Notes: a model not told the origin generated them from the letters alone. DNA of 64,000 nt from CAYWFP01 sp964457365 (GCA_964457365.1 CAYWFP010000010.1:4011-68010); one strand, 5' to 3'. Counted from the stretch's first letter, positions 43,140 to 51,114 are shown. Numbers and translations are program-made.

Positions 43140-43167
43140 CGCCCGCGACCCGGCCTGGTTGCGGGCG
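43140..43167 (+). terminator. hairpin between solute-binding genes
   Basis: 11-bp stem CGCCCGCGACC/GGTTGCGGGCG with a 6-nt loop and no T-run. It may act as an mRNA stabiliser or a partial terminator. Confidence 0.4.
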
Positions 43168-43201
43168 TATTCACATCGACTCTGGCCGCGAAGGGACGAA
43201 C

Positions 43202-44284
43202 GTGTCGATTCGTATCCTGCTGATCCTGACGGGAATTGTCGTTCTCGGCAACCGGATGGCGGAGGGGGGCGAGATCAAGACCGTCCAGATCGCCACCCTC
43301 GAGTGGCCGCCGTATATCGGGCGCGACATGCCCAAGAACGGCTACATCGCCAACATCACTCGCGCGGCGTTCCAGGCCGCGGGCTATCGGCTGCGCGACA
43401 TCAATATCGAGTTCATGCCCTGGCAGCGCGCGGTCGACCTGACCCGCGAGGGCGAGTACGACGGCGTGCTCTGCATGTACCCTAGCGAGGAGCGCACCCG
43501 CCTCTTCCGCCTCTCCGATCCGGTCCCCGGCGGGCCGGTGGTCCTCTTCAAGCTCGAGAGCCGCGACGACGTCGACTTCGACGGCACCATGGAGTCGCTG
43601 CGCGGCTACAAGATCGGCGTCATCGCCGGCTACGTCAACAGCCGCGCCTTCGACGAGGCCGACTATCTGGACAAGGCGGAGGTGCCGACCAACGAGCAGA
43701 ACCTGCGGCAGCTCCTGGCCGGGCGGGTGGACCTGATCGCCATGGACCACCTGGTGGCCAATTACATCCTGGCCCTGCGCATCCCCGGCAAGCTCAAGCA
43801 GATCAAGCCGCTCAAGCCGCCGCTGGCGCTGAACAACCTGCACGTGGGCTTCTCCCGCAACGTCGCGGAGTCCGAGCGCAAGTGGCGCGACTACAACGAG
43901 GGGCTGGCCAGAATACGCCAGAGCGGCAAGCTCAAATCCATATTGGAGGAACACGGCTTCAGCGACGTGCTCAAGGTGGTCCGGCGGTCGTCGCCGCGGT
44001 TGCCGCCCCGTGCGTTGTCGTGCCGGCCATGTGGCTGCGCCTGCCTGCGCGAGTTGCTTCTCGCATACCGCACCGGTATGCGCTGGCCGCATTTAACGCG
44101 AATAGAGCATTCCGCTAACCGAAGCCTGACTCTGGGCGGCTATACATGGTGCGTGCCCGTGCGCCTTCGCCACGGGGCGCTGGGACGGGAGGAATCCGCA
44201 TGTGGATGCGTCTGGTATGTCTGCTGCTGCTGGGGGGGCTCGCCGGCGTATCCGGCGGCGCGCAAGAGCAACGCACCGACGTGA
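43202..44284 (+). CDS. periplasmic solute-binding protein, family 3 (paralog 2) with aberrant C-terminus
   Basis: Starts with GTG at 43202 (GGGACGAAC before). Signal-like hydrophobic N-terminus MSIRILLILTGIVVLGNRMA. Domain motifs follow paralog 1: IATLEWPPYIGRDMPKNGYI, MPWQRAVDLTREGEYDGVL, GVIAGYVNSRAFDEADYLDK. The family domain ends near FSDVLKVVRR (residue 262). The frame then runs on for about 100 residues of Cys/Arg-rich sequence (SCRPCGCACLRELLLAYRTG) and overlaps the start of the next gene by 85 bases. The extension looks unnatural: a lost stop or a small indel is likely. The true end is probably near 44000-44120. Confidence 0.8.
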   Translation: MSIRILLILTGIVVLGNRMAEGGEIKTVQIATLEWPPYIGRDMPKNGYIANITRAAFQAAGYRLRDINIEFMPWQRAVDLTREGEYDGVLCMYPSEERTRLFRLSDPVPGGPVVLFKLESRDDVDFDGTMESLRGYKIGVIAGYVNSRAFDEADYLDKAEVPTNEQNLRQLLAGRVDLIAMDHLVANYILALRIPGKLKQIKPLKPPLALNNLHVGFSRNVAESERKWRDYNEGLARIRQSGKLKSILEEHGFSDVLKVVRRSSPRLPPRALSCRPCGCACLRELLLAYRTGMRWPHLTRIEHSANRSLTLGGYTWCVPVRLRHGALGREESACGCVWYVCCCWGGSPAYPAARKSNAPT

Positions 44285-44985
44285 TCAAGCTCGCCTCGCT
44301 CAACTGGGAGCCCTACATCGGCGAGACGGTGGACAGGAACGGCTATGTCGCCGAGATCGCCCGCGAGGCGTTCAAGGCCGCCGGTTACGTCAACGACATC
44401 CGCATCGACTTTCTGCCCTGGGCGCGGGCGGTGGCCCAGTCGCGCCGCGGGGCGTACGACGGGCTCTTTCCCGAATATTACGACGAAGAGCGTAAGCAGG
44501 ACTTCGTCTTCTCCGATCCGTTCCACGGCGGGCCGCTGGTCCTGATGAAGCTCAAGAGTCGCGAGATCGAGTACGACGGCGACCTGAAAGCGCTCAAGCC
44601 GTTCAAGATCGGCATCATCCGCGGCTACGTCAACACCAAGGCGTTCGACGACGCGGACTATCTGCAGAAGGAGGAATGCACCAACGATCTGCAGAACCTG
44701 AAGAAACTGCTCGGGAAGCGCGTGGACCTGATCGTCATCGACCGCCTCGTGGCTACTTACCTGATCGCCCGGAACCTGCCTCCGCATCAGGGCAAGATCG
44801 AGCCGCTGCAGCCGCCGTTGGAGATCAAGCCGCTCTACATCGCCTTCTCCAGAAAGGCCCCCGACTACCGCACCAAACTCGAGGACTTCAACGCCGGGTT
44901 GAAGGCCATGCGCAAGAACGGCAAGCTCCGGGCCATCCTCACCGAGTTCGGCTTCTCCGATACCGTCAGCGTCGACGGCGATTAG
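44200..44985 (+). CDS. periplasmic solute-binding protein, family 3 (paralog 3)
   Basis: 261 residues from the ATG at 44200, preceded by GGGAGGA. Signal peptide RLVCLLLLGGLAGVSGGAQE. Domain motifs LASLNWEPYIGETVDRNGYV, LPWARAVAQSRRGAYDGLFP and FSDPFHGGPLVLMKL are nearly the same as paralog 1. With paralogs 1 and 2 it forms a head-to-tail triplet. No transport permease lies near, so the binding proteins may serve a remote transporter or a receptor. Confidence 0.88.
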   Translation: MWMRLVCLLLLGGLAGVSGGAQEQRTDVIKLASLNWEPYIGETVDRNGYVAEIAREAFKAAGYVNDIRIDFLPWARAVAQSRRGAYDGLFPEYYDEERKQDFVFSDPFHGGPLVLMKLKSREIEYDGDLKALKPFKIGIIRGYVNTKAFDDADYLQKEECTNDLQNLKKLLGKRVDLIVIDRLVATYLIARNLPPHQGKIEPLQPPLEIKPLYIAFSRKAPDYRTKLEDFNAGLKAMRKNGKLRAILTEFGFSDTVSVDGD

Positions 44986-45101
44986 GTCTGATTGCGCATC
45001 GCCGTGAGCTGCCGCACGTAGGGCCGCTCCTCTGCCTGTGCGCCGCCGGCCACCATGATCCCCAGCATCGCCACCACCGCCATCTTCGCCATCGTCTGCA
45101 T
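44982..45101 (-). CDS. small exported peptide, tentative
   Basis: 39-residue leftward frame: Met-rich hydrophobic signal (KMAVVAMLGIMVAGGAQAEE) with an AQA cleavage site, leaving about 17 residues (EERPYVRQLTAMRNQT). AAGGCGG lies seven bases before the ATG. Ends inside the last codon of paralog 3. Function unknown; it may not be a gene. Confidence 0.4.
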   Translation of the reverse strand: MQTMAKMAVVAMLGIMVAGGAQAEERPYVRQLTAMRNQT

Positions 45102-45525
45102 CGTTGTTCCGCCTTCTGCCGGTTTTCTCATGCGTCCCGGGTTCATCCGGAAGTGATGACGCGGGGACAACGTTTCTCGCGATAATCGCGAAAAAAGGGA
45201 AATCGCTATAACCGCTTGGGACGAAAGGGACAAGAAAAAAACCCGCCTGGGGGGCAGGCGGGGGGGGAGTGGGCGCGCCGAGTTGAGCTTTGTAGCTATC
45301 GGAGTCTGGGAAACGCTTGTGGGGTAGAGAACAGGGTTACCCAGCGCGCCTATATCAAATCTACCGTGCAAAACGTCGTTAGCAAATTTTCAGACCGAAA
45401 AAAGTTGCGAATTTTTCGGAAAATGCATAGCGGCACGAAAAAGCCTGTTTTTCGCAAATATCACGTCAATTTATGTAAATTAATTTTAGCTGTGTCTTGC
45501 CAAATATGAGAATGAAGGTAAAAAT
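45102..45525. other. AT-rich intergenic region with repeated hairpins
   Basis: About 420 bp without a convincing gene, much richer in A/T than its surroundings after 45360. Contains a perfect dyad TCGCGAT-A-ATCGCGA (45177-45191), a leftward terminator (45235-45262), and two inverted repeats built from the same CGAAAAA/TTTTTCG arms: 45395-45419 (9-nt loop) and 45436-45454 (5-nt loop). A leftward RNA ending at the terminator would include both. Confidence 0.6.
45235..45262 (-). terminator. leftward rho-independent terminator
   Basis: Stem CCCGCCT/AGGCGGG with a 7-nt loop followed, on the minus strand, by seven T's. No minus-strand gene feeds it, hinting at an unannotated RNA to its right. Confidence 0.6.
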
Positions 45526-45553
45526 GAACTTCGGCATGCAGCCGGGCGTTTAG
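45526..45553 (+). promoter_or_regulatory. possible ECF-type autoregulatory promoter
   Basis: GAACTT, 16 bases, GTTTAG, just before the ECF sigma gene; GAAC at -35 is the classic self-recognised box of RpoE-like factors. The -10 resembles GTCTAA. Confidence 0.4.
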
Positions 45554-45569
45554 GCTTGTGGAGATGGCG

Positions 45570-46151
45570 ATGAAGACGGATGCGGAATTGATGACCGCGT
45601 TCCGCGAAGGCGATGCCGAGGCGTTCGAGAAGTTGGTCTTACGGCACCAGATGGGGCTGTTCAACTTCTTCTATCGCCTTGTCGGCGACCGGCAGACCGC
45701 CGAGGATCAGACGCAGGAGGTGTTTTTCAAGCTGTATCTCCACGCGGGCAATTATGTCGAGACGGCGAAGTTCACGACGTATCTGTACAAGATCGCCAAG
45801 AACTGCTGGATCGACTTTTACCGCCGTCGCAAGCGCCGCGCCTCGCCGCGCAGCCTCGACGTGGACGTGGACGAGGGCTTGAGCCTGCACGAGCGTATCC
45901 CGGCCGACGTCGAGCCGCCGGCGGCGCGCATGGAACGGTGGGACCGGCAGGAGGTGGTCATGAAGGCGGTGGCCGCCCTGCCCGAGGAGCAGCGCATGGT
46001 CTTCGTGCTCTCGGAGGTACAGGGGATGAAATACGCCGAGATCGCCCAGACGCTGGATATCCCCGTCGGCACGGTGAAGAGCCGGATGCACGTGGCGGTC
46101 AATCGGTTGCGCGAAAGCCTGACCCGCGCGGGAATCATGGGCGCGGACTGA
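45570..46151 (+). CDS. ECF RNA polymerase sigma factor
   Basis: RpoE-like sigma factor, 193 residues. Region 2: FEKLVLRHQMGLFNFFYRLV, then DQTQEVFFKLYLHA and TYLYKIAKNCWIDFYRRRKR. Region 4: ALPEEQRMVFVLSEVQGMKY, then EIAQTLDIPVGTVKSRMHVA. I use the ATG at 45570 with TGGAG six bases before; ATG 45564 and GTG 45558 are too close to it. Followed 22 bp later by its anti-sigma factor. Confidence 0.92.
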   Translation: MKTDAELMTAFREGDAEAFEKLVLRHQMGLFNFFYRLVGDRQTAEDQTQEVFFKLYLHAGNYVETAKFTTYLYKIAKNCWIDFYRRRKRRASPRSLDVDVDEGLSLHERIPADVEPPAARMERWDRQEVVMKAVAALPEEQRMVFVLSEVQGMKYAEIAQTLDIPVGTVKSRMHVAVNRLRESLTRAGIMGAD

Positions 46152-46173
46152 AGACGGAGGCGAAGGAAAGACG

Positions 46174-47127
46174 ATGAGTTGCCATCAGATACGGGCCGAA
46201 CTGGTCAACTATCACAAGGACGAGCTGGATCCCGAGGCCCGCGCCCGGGTCGAACGGCACCTCCGCGGTTGCCTCGACTGCGCGCAGGAGAGCCTCTCCG
46301 TCGAGGAGACCTTCGCGGTTCTGCGCAAGGAACTCGTCCCCATCGAACTCTCGGCGCATTTCCGCGTCGCGCTCAAGGAGCGGATGGAGGAGTCCACGCG
46401 CATGGCCGAGCAGGCCAGGATCGGCTACAAGACCTCCCGCGCCAGCGAGCGCCACCTGCGCGAGGAGCGCAAGCCGACGGTGCTGCGGCTCTGGGACTAC
46501 GGCCGCCGCAGCCCGTACTTCATCGCCTCGGTCGCCCTGCATGCGGCGGTGGTGCTGCTGGTGGTGGGGCTGCTCGTCCACATCAACAACACCCGCCCCG
46601 CGCCGCGCCCCGCGCCCGCCCTCGGCGAGGAGCCGGTCTTCGGGGTGGACATGTCGTTCAGCCAGGTTTACGCCCCGCGCAAGAACGCCCCGAGCGTGCG
46701 CGTCGACGCCAGGGCCGTGGAAGTCGGCGTGCGCGTCGATATCGCCCAGTTCGCCATGGTCGATACGCTCGTCCTCGTCGGCAGCCCCCAGCTCGGCGCG
46801 GTCATGGCCTACTTCGCCGACGCCCAAGGGTATCCCTCCAGCGCGGAACTCCGGCAGCGCTTCCCCAGCGCGCAGGTGCAATCGGTGGAAAACGCGGCGG
46901 TGGTGGTGCCGACGGCGCTGGCGCAGACCTTCTTCGGGAACGACCTGGCGCTGCGGGTCTTCCACATGGACGCGCATAACCGCCTGGAGTTCTGGCGCGA
47001 GGCGCACTGGCGGGATGTGGTCGAGGACGTCGGCGCCGAGTTCACCCGCCAGCGCGAACTGCCGCGCGTGCCGTACCCGAAGGTGGCGGTGCTGCCCAAG
47101 CCGGTGCGTCGCGCGCGCGAGGCCTGA
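46174..47127 (+). CDS. membrane anti-sigma factor with zinc-binding domain
   Basis: 317 residues. N-terminal ZAS motif: His in ARVERHLRGCLDCAQE (H-x3-C-x2-C) that binds zinc and holds the sigma factor. Helical region to about 110, then one membrane helix at about 110-135 (YFIASVALHAAVVLLVVGLL). The periplasmic domain (about 140-317) is unrecognised and contains VDTLVLVGSPQLGAVMAYFA. Expected to sequester the ECF sigma factor encoded just upstream. Ends at a terminator. Confidence 0.85.
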   Translation: MSCHQIRAELVNYHKDELDPEARARVERHLRGCLDCAQESLSVEETFAVLRKELVPIELSAHFRVALKERMEESTRMAEQARIGYKTSRASERHLREERKPTVLRLWDYGRRSPYFIASVALHAAVVLLVVGLLVHINNTRPAPRPAPALGEEPVFGVDMSFSQVYAPRKNAPSVRVDARAVEVGVRVDIAQFAMVDTLVLVGSPQLGAVMAYFADAQGYPSSAELRQRFPSAQVQSVENAAVVVPTALAQTFFGNDLALRVFHMDAHNRLEFWREAHWRDVVEDVGAEFTRQRELPRVPYPKVAVLPKPVRRAREA

Positions 47128-47157
47128 GCGCCGCGATCAACCGAATACCATGCAAAG

Positions 47158-47187
47158 CCGCGCTCCGTAAAGGGCGCGGTTTTTTTA
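47158..47187 (+). terminator. terminator after anti-sigma gene
   Basis: CCGCGC/GCGCGG stem with about 10-nt loop and seven T's; converges with the SGNH hydrolase gene whose stop lies within it. Confidence 0.8.
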
Positions 47188-48201
47188 CGCCAGCAGCGGC
47201 GCGATCTTCTTCGCCAGGTTCTCGCCGATGCGGATCATCCCCAGGTCGCCCGGGTGCAGCAGGTCGTCGCTGAGGCCGTCGACCCGGTCGAGCATCTCCG
47301 GCCCTTCGAAGACGTGCAGGTTCGCGCGGGCGCAGGCGGCGGCCGCCTCGCGCAGTTGCCGGCGGTACCCTTCCACCGGCGGCTGCTGCGGCGCCGGGTC
47401 GTTCACCTTCGGCAGGTCGCGGAAGTACGGCAGGATGGTCATGCACGCCACCGGCCGTCGCGGGTTGTTCCCGGCCACGACATCGAGCAGGTATTTGACG
47501 CGCGCGCGGAAGTCCTCGAGGCTGAAGCCCGCGCCGATCATGTTCACCGAGAGGCTCAGCAGGGCGATGTTCCAGCCTTCGCGTCCGGCGATGTAGTCGG
47601 CGAAGGCTTTCTCGCAGTGGCAGGAGCCGCCGACGCCGAGGTTGACCAGGTCGGCCTGCAGCCGCCACGCCAGTTGCCGCGCGTAGCACAGGTGCGGCAG
47701 GGACGCGGCCGCGCCGTGGGTGATCGACGTTCCGTAGGTCAGGAGCTTGCGCGCGGGCAGCTCGTCCCCGGTCGGTACGCGCAGGCCCGGCCCCTCCGCG
47801 CCGTGGAGCACCACCTCCCCGCCGGCGAGGATCATTCGCGTCACGCGCGTGGCGTAGAGGTGTTCGGCGAACGCGCCTTTCTCCATCATGTGGAAGCGGC
47901 GCGGCGGCTCGATCCGGATCTCCCGCGGCGTCTCGCCGACGCCGAACTGCTGCCCGCTTTGAAAGCCGCCGTGGAAGACGACGCCGTGGATGCCGCCGCC
48001 GGGCGCGGAGAGCGTCAGCGTGAGGCTGCCGTCGTCGGTGACGCAGCGCAGTTCGTTCGCGGCCGCGTGCAGCACGCGCTGCTGTGCGCGTTCGTTGAGC
48101 TCGGTACGCACGGCCTCGGGCACGCGTTGCAACCGCAGTCCGCCGTTCTCGTGCGGGTGCGCCTCGGCGAAGCCGGGGCAGTCCAGTCCGTGACAGATCA
48201 T
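47185..48201 (-). CDS. SGNH/GDSL hydrolase with N-terminal beta domain
   Basis: 338 residues. SGNH blocks: LTYGTSITHGAA (catalytic Ser of block I), NLGVGGSCHCE (block II Gly), LLSLSVNMIGAG (Asn region) and SDDLLHPGDLGMIRIG (catalytic Asp-His). The first 130 residues form a beta-rich domain typical of carbohydrate or acyl ester hydrolases of this type. No signal peptide. GGGAGGA five bases before the ATG. Substrate unknown; carbohydrate deacetylase is possible. Confidence 0.84.
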   Translation of the reverse strand: MICHGLDCPGFAEAHPHENGGLRLQRVPEAVRTELNERAQQRVLHAAANELRCVTDDGSLTLTLSAPGGGIHGVVFHGGFQSGQQFGVGETPREIRIEPPRRFHMMEKGAFAEHLYATRVTRMILAGGEVVLHGAEGPGLRVPTGDELPARKLLTYGTSITHGAAASLPHLCYARQLAWRLQADLVNLGVGGSCHCEKAFADYIAGREGWNIALLSLSVNMIGAGFSLEDFRARVKYLLDVVAGNNPRRPVACMTILPYFRDLPKVNDPAPQQPPVEGYRRQLREAAAACARANLHVFEGPEMLDRVDGLSDDLLHPGDLGMIRIGENLAKKIAPLLA

Positions 48202-48214
48202 GGGGGTCCTCCCG

Positions 48215-48490
48215 TTATTCCAGCGGCCAGTCGTCGGTGCGGAAGGGCGAGGCCGGCAGCCCCTCCTCGTTCTCCAGCGTTCCCGGCGGATCGACGAAGG
48301 AGGCGAAGCAGTAGCGCACGGCCTGCGGGGCGTCGACGCCCTTCACCGCCACCGTCTCGCCGTCGATGGTCGCCTCGGCCGGGACGAACGTCTTGTCGGC
48401 GCCGGCGATGGCGCACGAACCCGCCGCGATCATCGCGAGCAGGCAGGCGCGGGCAATGTCGATTCGACGGAAACGAAACGCTGTGCGCAT
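48215..48490 (-). CDS. small exported protein, unknown function
   Basis: 91 residues. Basic N-terminus followed by a hydrophobic signal (ACLLAMIAAGSCAIAGADK). The mature part is about 60 residues with one Cys (VRYCFASFVDPPGTLENEEG). GGGAGGA five bases upstream. Located 13 bp before the SGNH hydrolase, so probably co-transcribed. Confidence 0.68.
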   Translation of the reverse strand: MRTAFRFRRIDIARACLLAMIAAGSCAIAGADKTFVPAEATIDGETVAVKGVDAPQAVRYCFASFVDPPGTLENEEGLPASPFRTDDWPLE

Positions 48491-48567
48491 GGCGGTCCTC
48501 CCGGCGGGTCGGCGAATAGGCGGATGGCGGACCATGCAAGCAGATGACGGGCGGTTTGGCAAGAAGT

Positions 48568-48888
48568 TTATCGGCGCCGGGAAAGGCCGCGGCGCCCCGC
48601 CCGCCAGCGCTGGTAGAGCCGGCCGACATCTTCGAAGAAGAACGGCGGCAGGAAGCGGTGGAGCGAGATGTCGAACTAGCGGCCGCAGACCGTATCCGCG
48701 TCCGCGAAGAACCATTTCGGCAGGTAGCGGCGAAAGCGCCGGCGCAGCACGATATCCAGCCACCGGCGGCGGTAGACGAAGGCCGCGCCACAGCGGTATT
48801 CGAGATGCGCGCAGCACTCGTTGACGGCGCGCGCGGTTCGGTCGAACCGCCTCGCGAGCCGGCGGCAGAGCAGGCGCGCGCGGCGCAT
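48568..48888 (-). pseudogene. interrupted basic ORF with in-frame TAG
   Basis: Leftward frame with coding-like codon bias (very high third-position GC). It reads from MRRARLLCRRLARRFDRTAR through YLPKWFFADADTVCGR, hits TAG at 48676-48678, then continues in frame with FDISLHRFLPPFFFEDVGRL to a TAA at 48568. The parts on both sides look like one protein. TAG is a normal stop elsewhere in the window, so this is likely a nonsense mutation or decaying gene. The opposite strand has an open frame (48544-49224) with a coiled-coil-like C-terminus, which is the competing interpretation. Confidence 0.3.
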
Positions 48889-49534
48889 CGCATCGCCGCC
48901 CGGCACGGGCGCGAGGCCTGCTGGAGCTGCGACGACGTGGAGAGCGCGCGGCTGGCCTGCAACGAACTCGTCCGCCCGGGCGCGCTGTCTCCCGGGACGA
49001 AATGGCGGGCCCGCGAGAGCGTCTCCGTCGAAGACCGCGAACGTTTTCGAAAGGAACTCGCGCGGGCGCGAAAAGAACTGGACAACGCAGCGGAAACGGA
49101 TCAGAATGATCTTACGGAGCGCGAAGAAGCGCAACGCATCCGCGAGAGCATCACCCGGGCCCTGGGACGACTCGGGTATTTTACGGTGCGAAGGAGACGA
49201 ATTCCTCTACCGCTAACACCCTGATTTCCCGTCATGATTTCGTCCGGCGCACACCCGAAATATCATCGCATTTTTGACTTTTTAAAACTGTTTTTGAGGG
49301 CGAGTTAATCTGCGCGCGGTCGTGGCGCGACGCTGGCCCGCCGGGGCGGGGCGGTCCGGGCGCGCGCGGAGCGCGCCCCGCGTGAGCACGGGCGCAAACT
49401 GCCCGAGAACTGCTTCCATGTCGAATCTTTCCTGCTCGATACGTTGCCGACGAAATATCGCCACACAGCATGCCACGCCGGTGATGGAGCTTCAACGCCT
49501 TTACATTCCCCGTCGCGCGGCGTATGCTGGTTCC
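48889..49534. other. weakly coding and intergenic region
   Basis: To 49224 a rightward frame ends with a charged helical segment (RFRKELARARKELDNAAETD) and mixed codon bias; I cannot support it as a gene. From 49225 to 49534 I see no gene: an A/T tract at about 49263-49300, then GC-rich DNA leading to the sigma54 activator. Confidence 0.4.
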
Positions 49535-50932
49535 ATGAGTGACCAAGGCCCCTCCTCCGACCCGCAGTCCGCGCCGGACCCGCAGTCCGCGCCGGACTCG
49601 CAGTCCGCGCCGGACTCGCAGTCGGCCATCCTCGACGCCATCGCCGACGGGGTGTTCACCGTCGACCGCGCGCGTAATGTCACGCTCTTTAACCGCGCGG
49701 CCGAGGAGATCACCGGCGTGCCGCGCGAGCAGGCACTGGGGCAGAAGTGTTTCGACGTCTTCCGCGCCTCGATCTGCCAGCACGACTGCGCGCTCGAGCG
49801 AACGATGCAAAGCGGCGAGAAGATCGTCTGCGAACGCGCCACCATCCTGCGCGCCGACGGCGAGGAGGTGCCGATCAGTATCAGCACCGGTGCGCTCCGC
49901 GACGCGAAAGGCAATATCGTCGGCGGGGTGGAGACCTTTCGCGATCTCTCGCAATTGGAACTGCTGCGCCGCGAGATCGCCGGCCGCTACGTTTTTGCCG
50001 ATATCGTCAGCAAGAACCGCCAGATGCAGCGGCTTCTGGACATCCTCCCCGACATCGCCGCGAGCGACGCGACGGTGCTGATCGAAGGACCGTCCGGGTC
50101 GGGAAAAGAACTTGTCGCCCGCGCGCTGCACAATCTCTCGCCGCGCCAGGACGCGCCGCTGGTGGCGGTCAACTGCGGCGCGCTGCCAGAGAGCCTGCTG
50201 GAGTCGGAACTCTTCGGCTATGTCAAAGGCGCATTCACCGGCGCGAGCGGCGACAAGCCCGGGCGCTTCGCCGCCGCCAAGGGTGGAACGCTTTTCCTCG
50301 ACGAGATCGCCGATATCTCGCCGGCGATGCAGGTAAAACTGCTGCGGGTCTTGCAGGAGAAGAGTTACGAACCGGTCGGCAGCAACGAAGCCGTTCCCGC
50401 CGATGTGCGCGTCATCGCCGCGACCAACAAGCCGCTGCAGGCACAGATGCAGGCGGGGCGGTTCCGCGAGGACCTGTTCTATCGCCTCGATGTGGTCCGT
50501 GTTGCCATTCCGCCGCTGAAAGAGCGCCGCGAAGATATCCCGTTGCTGGTCGACCACTTCGTCAAGCTGTTCGCCGCCGAGACGGGCAAATCCATCCAAG
50601 GCGTTGCGCCGGAAGCACTTCGCGCCCTGCTCGCCTACGAGTATCCCGGCAACGTGCGGGAACTGCGCAATGCGATCGAGCGGGCGTTCGTGCTCTGCCG
50701 CGGGCCGTGGATCGAGCCGGAGTGCCTGCCGGAGAATATCGCAACCGGTTTAACCAAAAACGATTACAAAGAAGAGCCCCCTGCCGATCCACTTGCGGCC
50801 GCCGAGTGCCAGGCCATTCGCGAAGCGCTGCAGCGCCACCAAGGCAACCGCCGCCAAGTGGCGGACGAGCTCGGCATCCACGTCACGACTCTGTGGCGCA
50901 AGATGAAGTGCTGCGGCATCACCTACCCCTGA
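49535..50932 (+). CDS. sigma54-dependent transcriptional activator (PAS-AAA-Fis)
   Basis: 465 residues. A repeat-rich linker at the start (DPQSAP/DSQSAP units), then a PAS domain (about 32-140) with three cysteines at C72, C81 and C85 (CFDVFRASICQHDC). Next is the sigma54 AAA+ domain with Walker A GPSGSGKE at 185-192, the GAFTGA loop at 232-237 that contacts sigma54, and Walker B GGTLFLDEIADIS. It ends with a Fis-type HTH (HQGNRRQVADELGIHVTTLW). No receiver domain, so activity is sensed by PAS. Its gene lies directly before a sigma54 promoter and the NifX/Mrp cluster, so it is likely their activator. The layout resembles the regulator of the Desulfovibrio ORP operons. Confidence 0.93.
   Translation: MSDQGPSSDPQSAPDPQSAPDSQSAPDSQSAILDAIADGVFTVDRARNVTLFNRAAEEITGVPREQALGQKCFDVFRASICQHDCALERTMQSGEKIVCERATILRADGEEVPISISTGALRDAKGNIVGGVETFRDLSQLELLRREIAGRYVFADIVSKNRQMQRLLDILPDIAASDATVLIEGPSGSGKELVARALHNLSPRQDAPLVAVNCGALPESLLESELFGYVKGAFTGASGDKPGRFAAAKGGTLFLDEIADISPAMQVKLLRVLQEKSYEPVGSNEAVPADVRVIAATNKPLQAQMQAGRFREDLFYRLDVVRVAIPPLKERREDIPLLVDHFVKLFAAETGKSIQGVAPEALRALLAYEYPGNVRELRNAIERAFVLCRGPWIEPECLPENIATGLTKNDYKEEPPADPLAAAECQAIREALQRHQGNRRQVADELGIHVTTLWRKMKCCGITYP
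49559..49630 (+). repeat. 18-bp tandem repeat, about 3.6 copies
   Basis: Units begin GACCCGCAGTCCGCGCCG or GACTCGCAGTCCGCGCCG and encode D(P/S)QSAP repeats at the N-terminus of the activator. Confidence 0.9.
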
Positions 50933-50963
50933 TTGCATTATCGCCATCCCCCCTCATCCCGCA

Positions 50964-50981
50964 TATTGCAATTATGCAATA
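50964..50981. promoter_or_regulatory. palindrome, candidate activator-binding site
   Basis: TATTGCA-ATTA-TGCAATA, perfect 7-bp arms. Further ATTGCA copies are at 50932-50937 and 51036-51041. It is about 86 bp upstream of the -24 box, the usual distance for a sigma54 enhancer. Confidence 0.55.
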
Positions 50982-51066
50982 CCGGCAAACCGATGCCGCG
51001 GCGAGCGTGAATCATAACATTCTTGAAAATAAAGCATTGCATGATATTTGCGGAAAATTACCGGAT

Positions 51067-51082
51067 TGGATCGAAGCTTGCT
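51067..51082 (+). promoter_or_regulatory. sigma54 (-24/-12) promoter
   Basis: TGGATCG-AAGC-TTGCT: GG and GC elements at exactly the 10-bp spacing of sigma54 promoters, 10 of 12 consensus bases. It ends 32 bp before the ATG at 51115. Confidence 0.7.
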
Positions 51083-51114
51083 TTGTCTATTTGCATGAAA
51101 AGGCGGAGAGCGAG

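Noticed and set aside
48568..48575. Leftward GCCGATAA upstream of a small exported protein
   Set aside because: It lies at the stop codon of the interrupted ORF and has no matching upstream box.
48544..49224. Rightward 226-codon frame
   Set aside because: First part overlaps the better-coded leftward frame; no recognisable domain. Left as uncertain.
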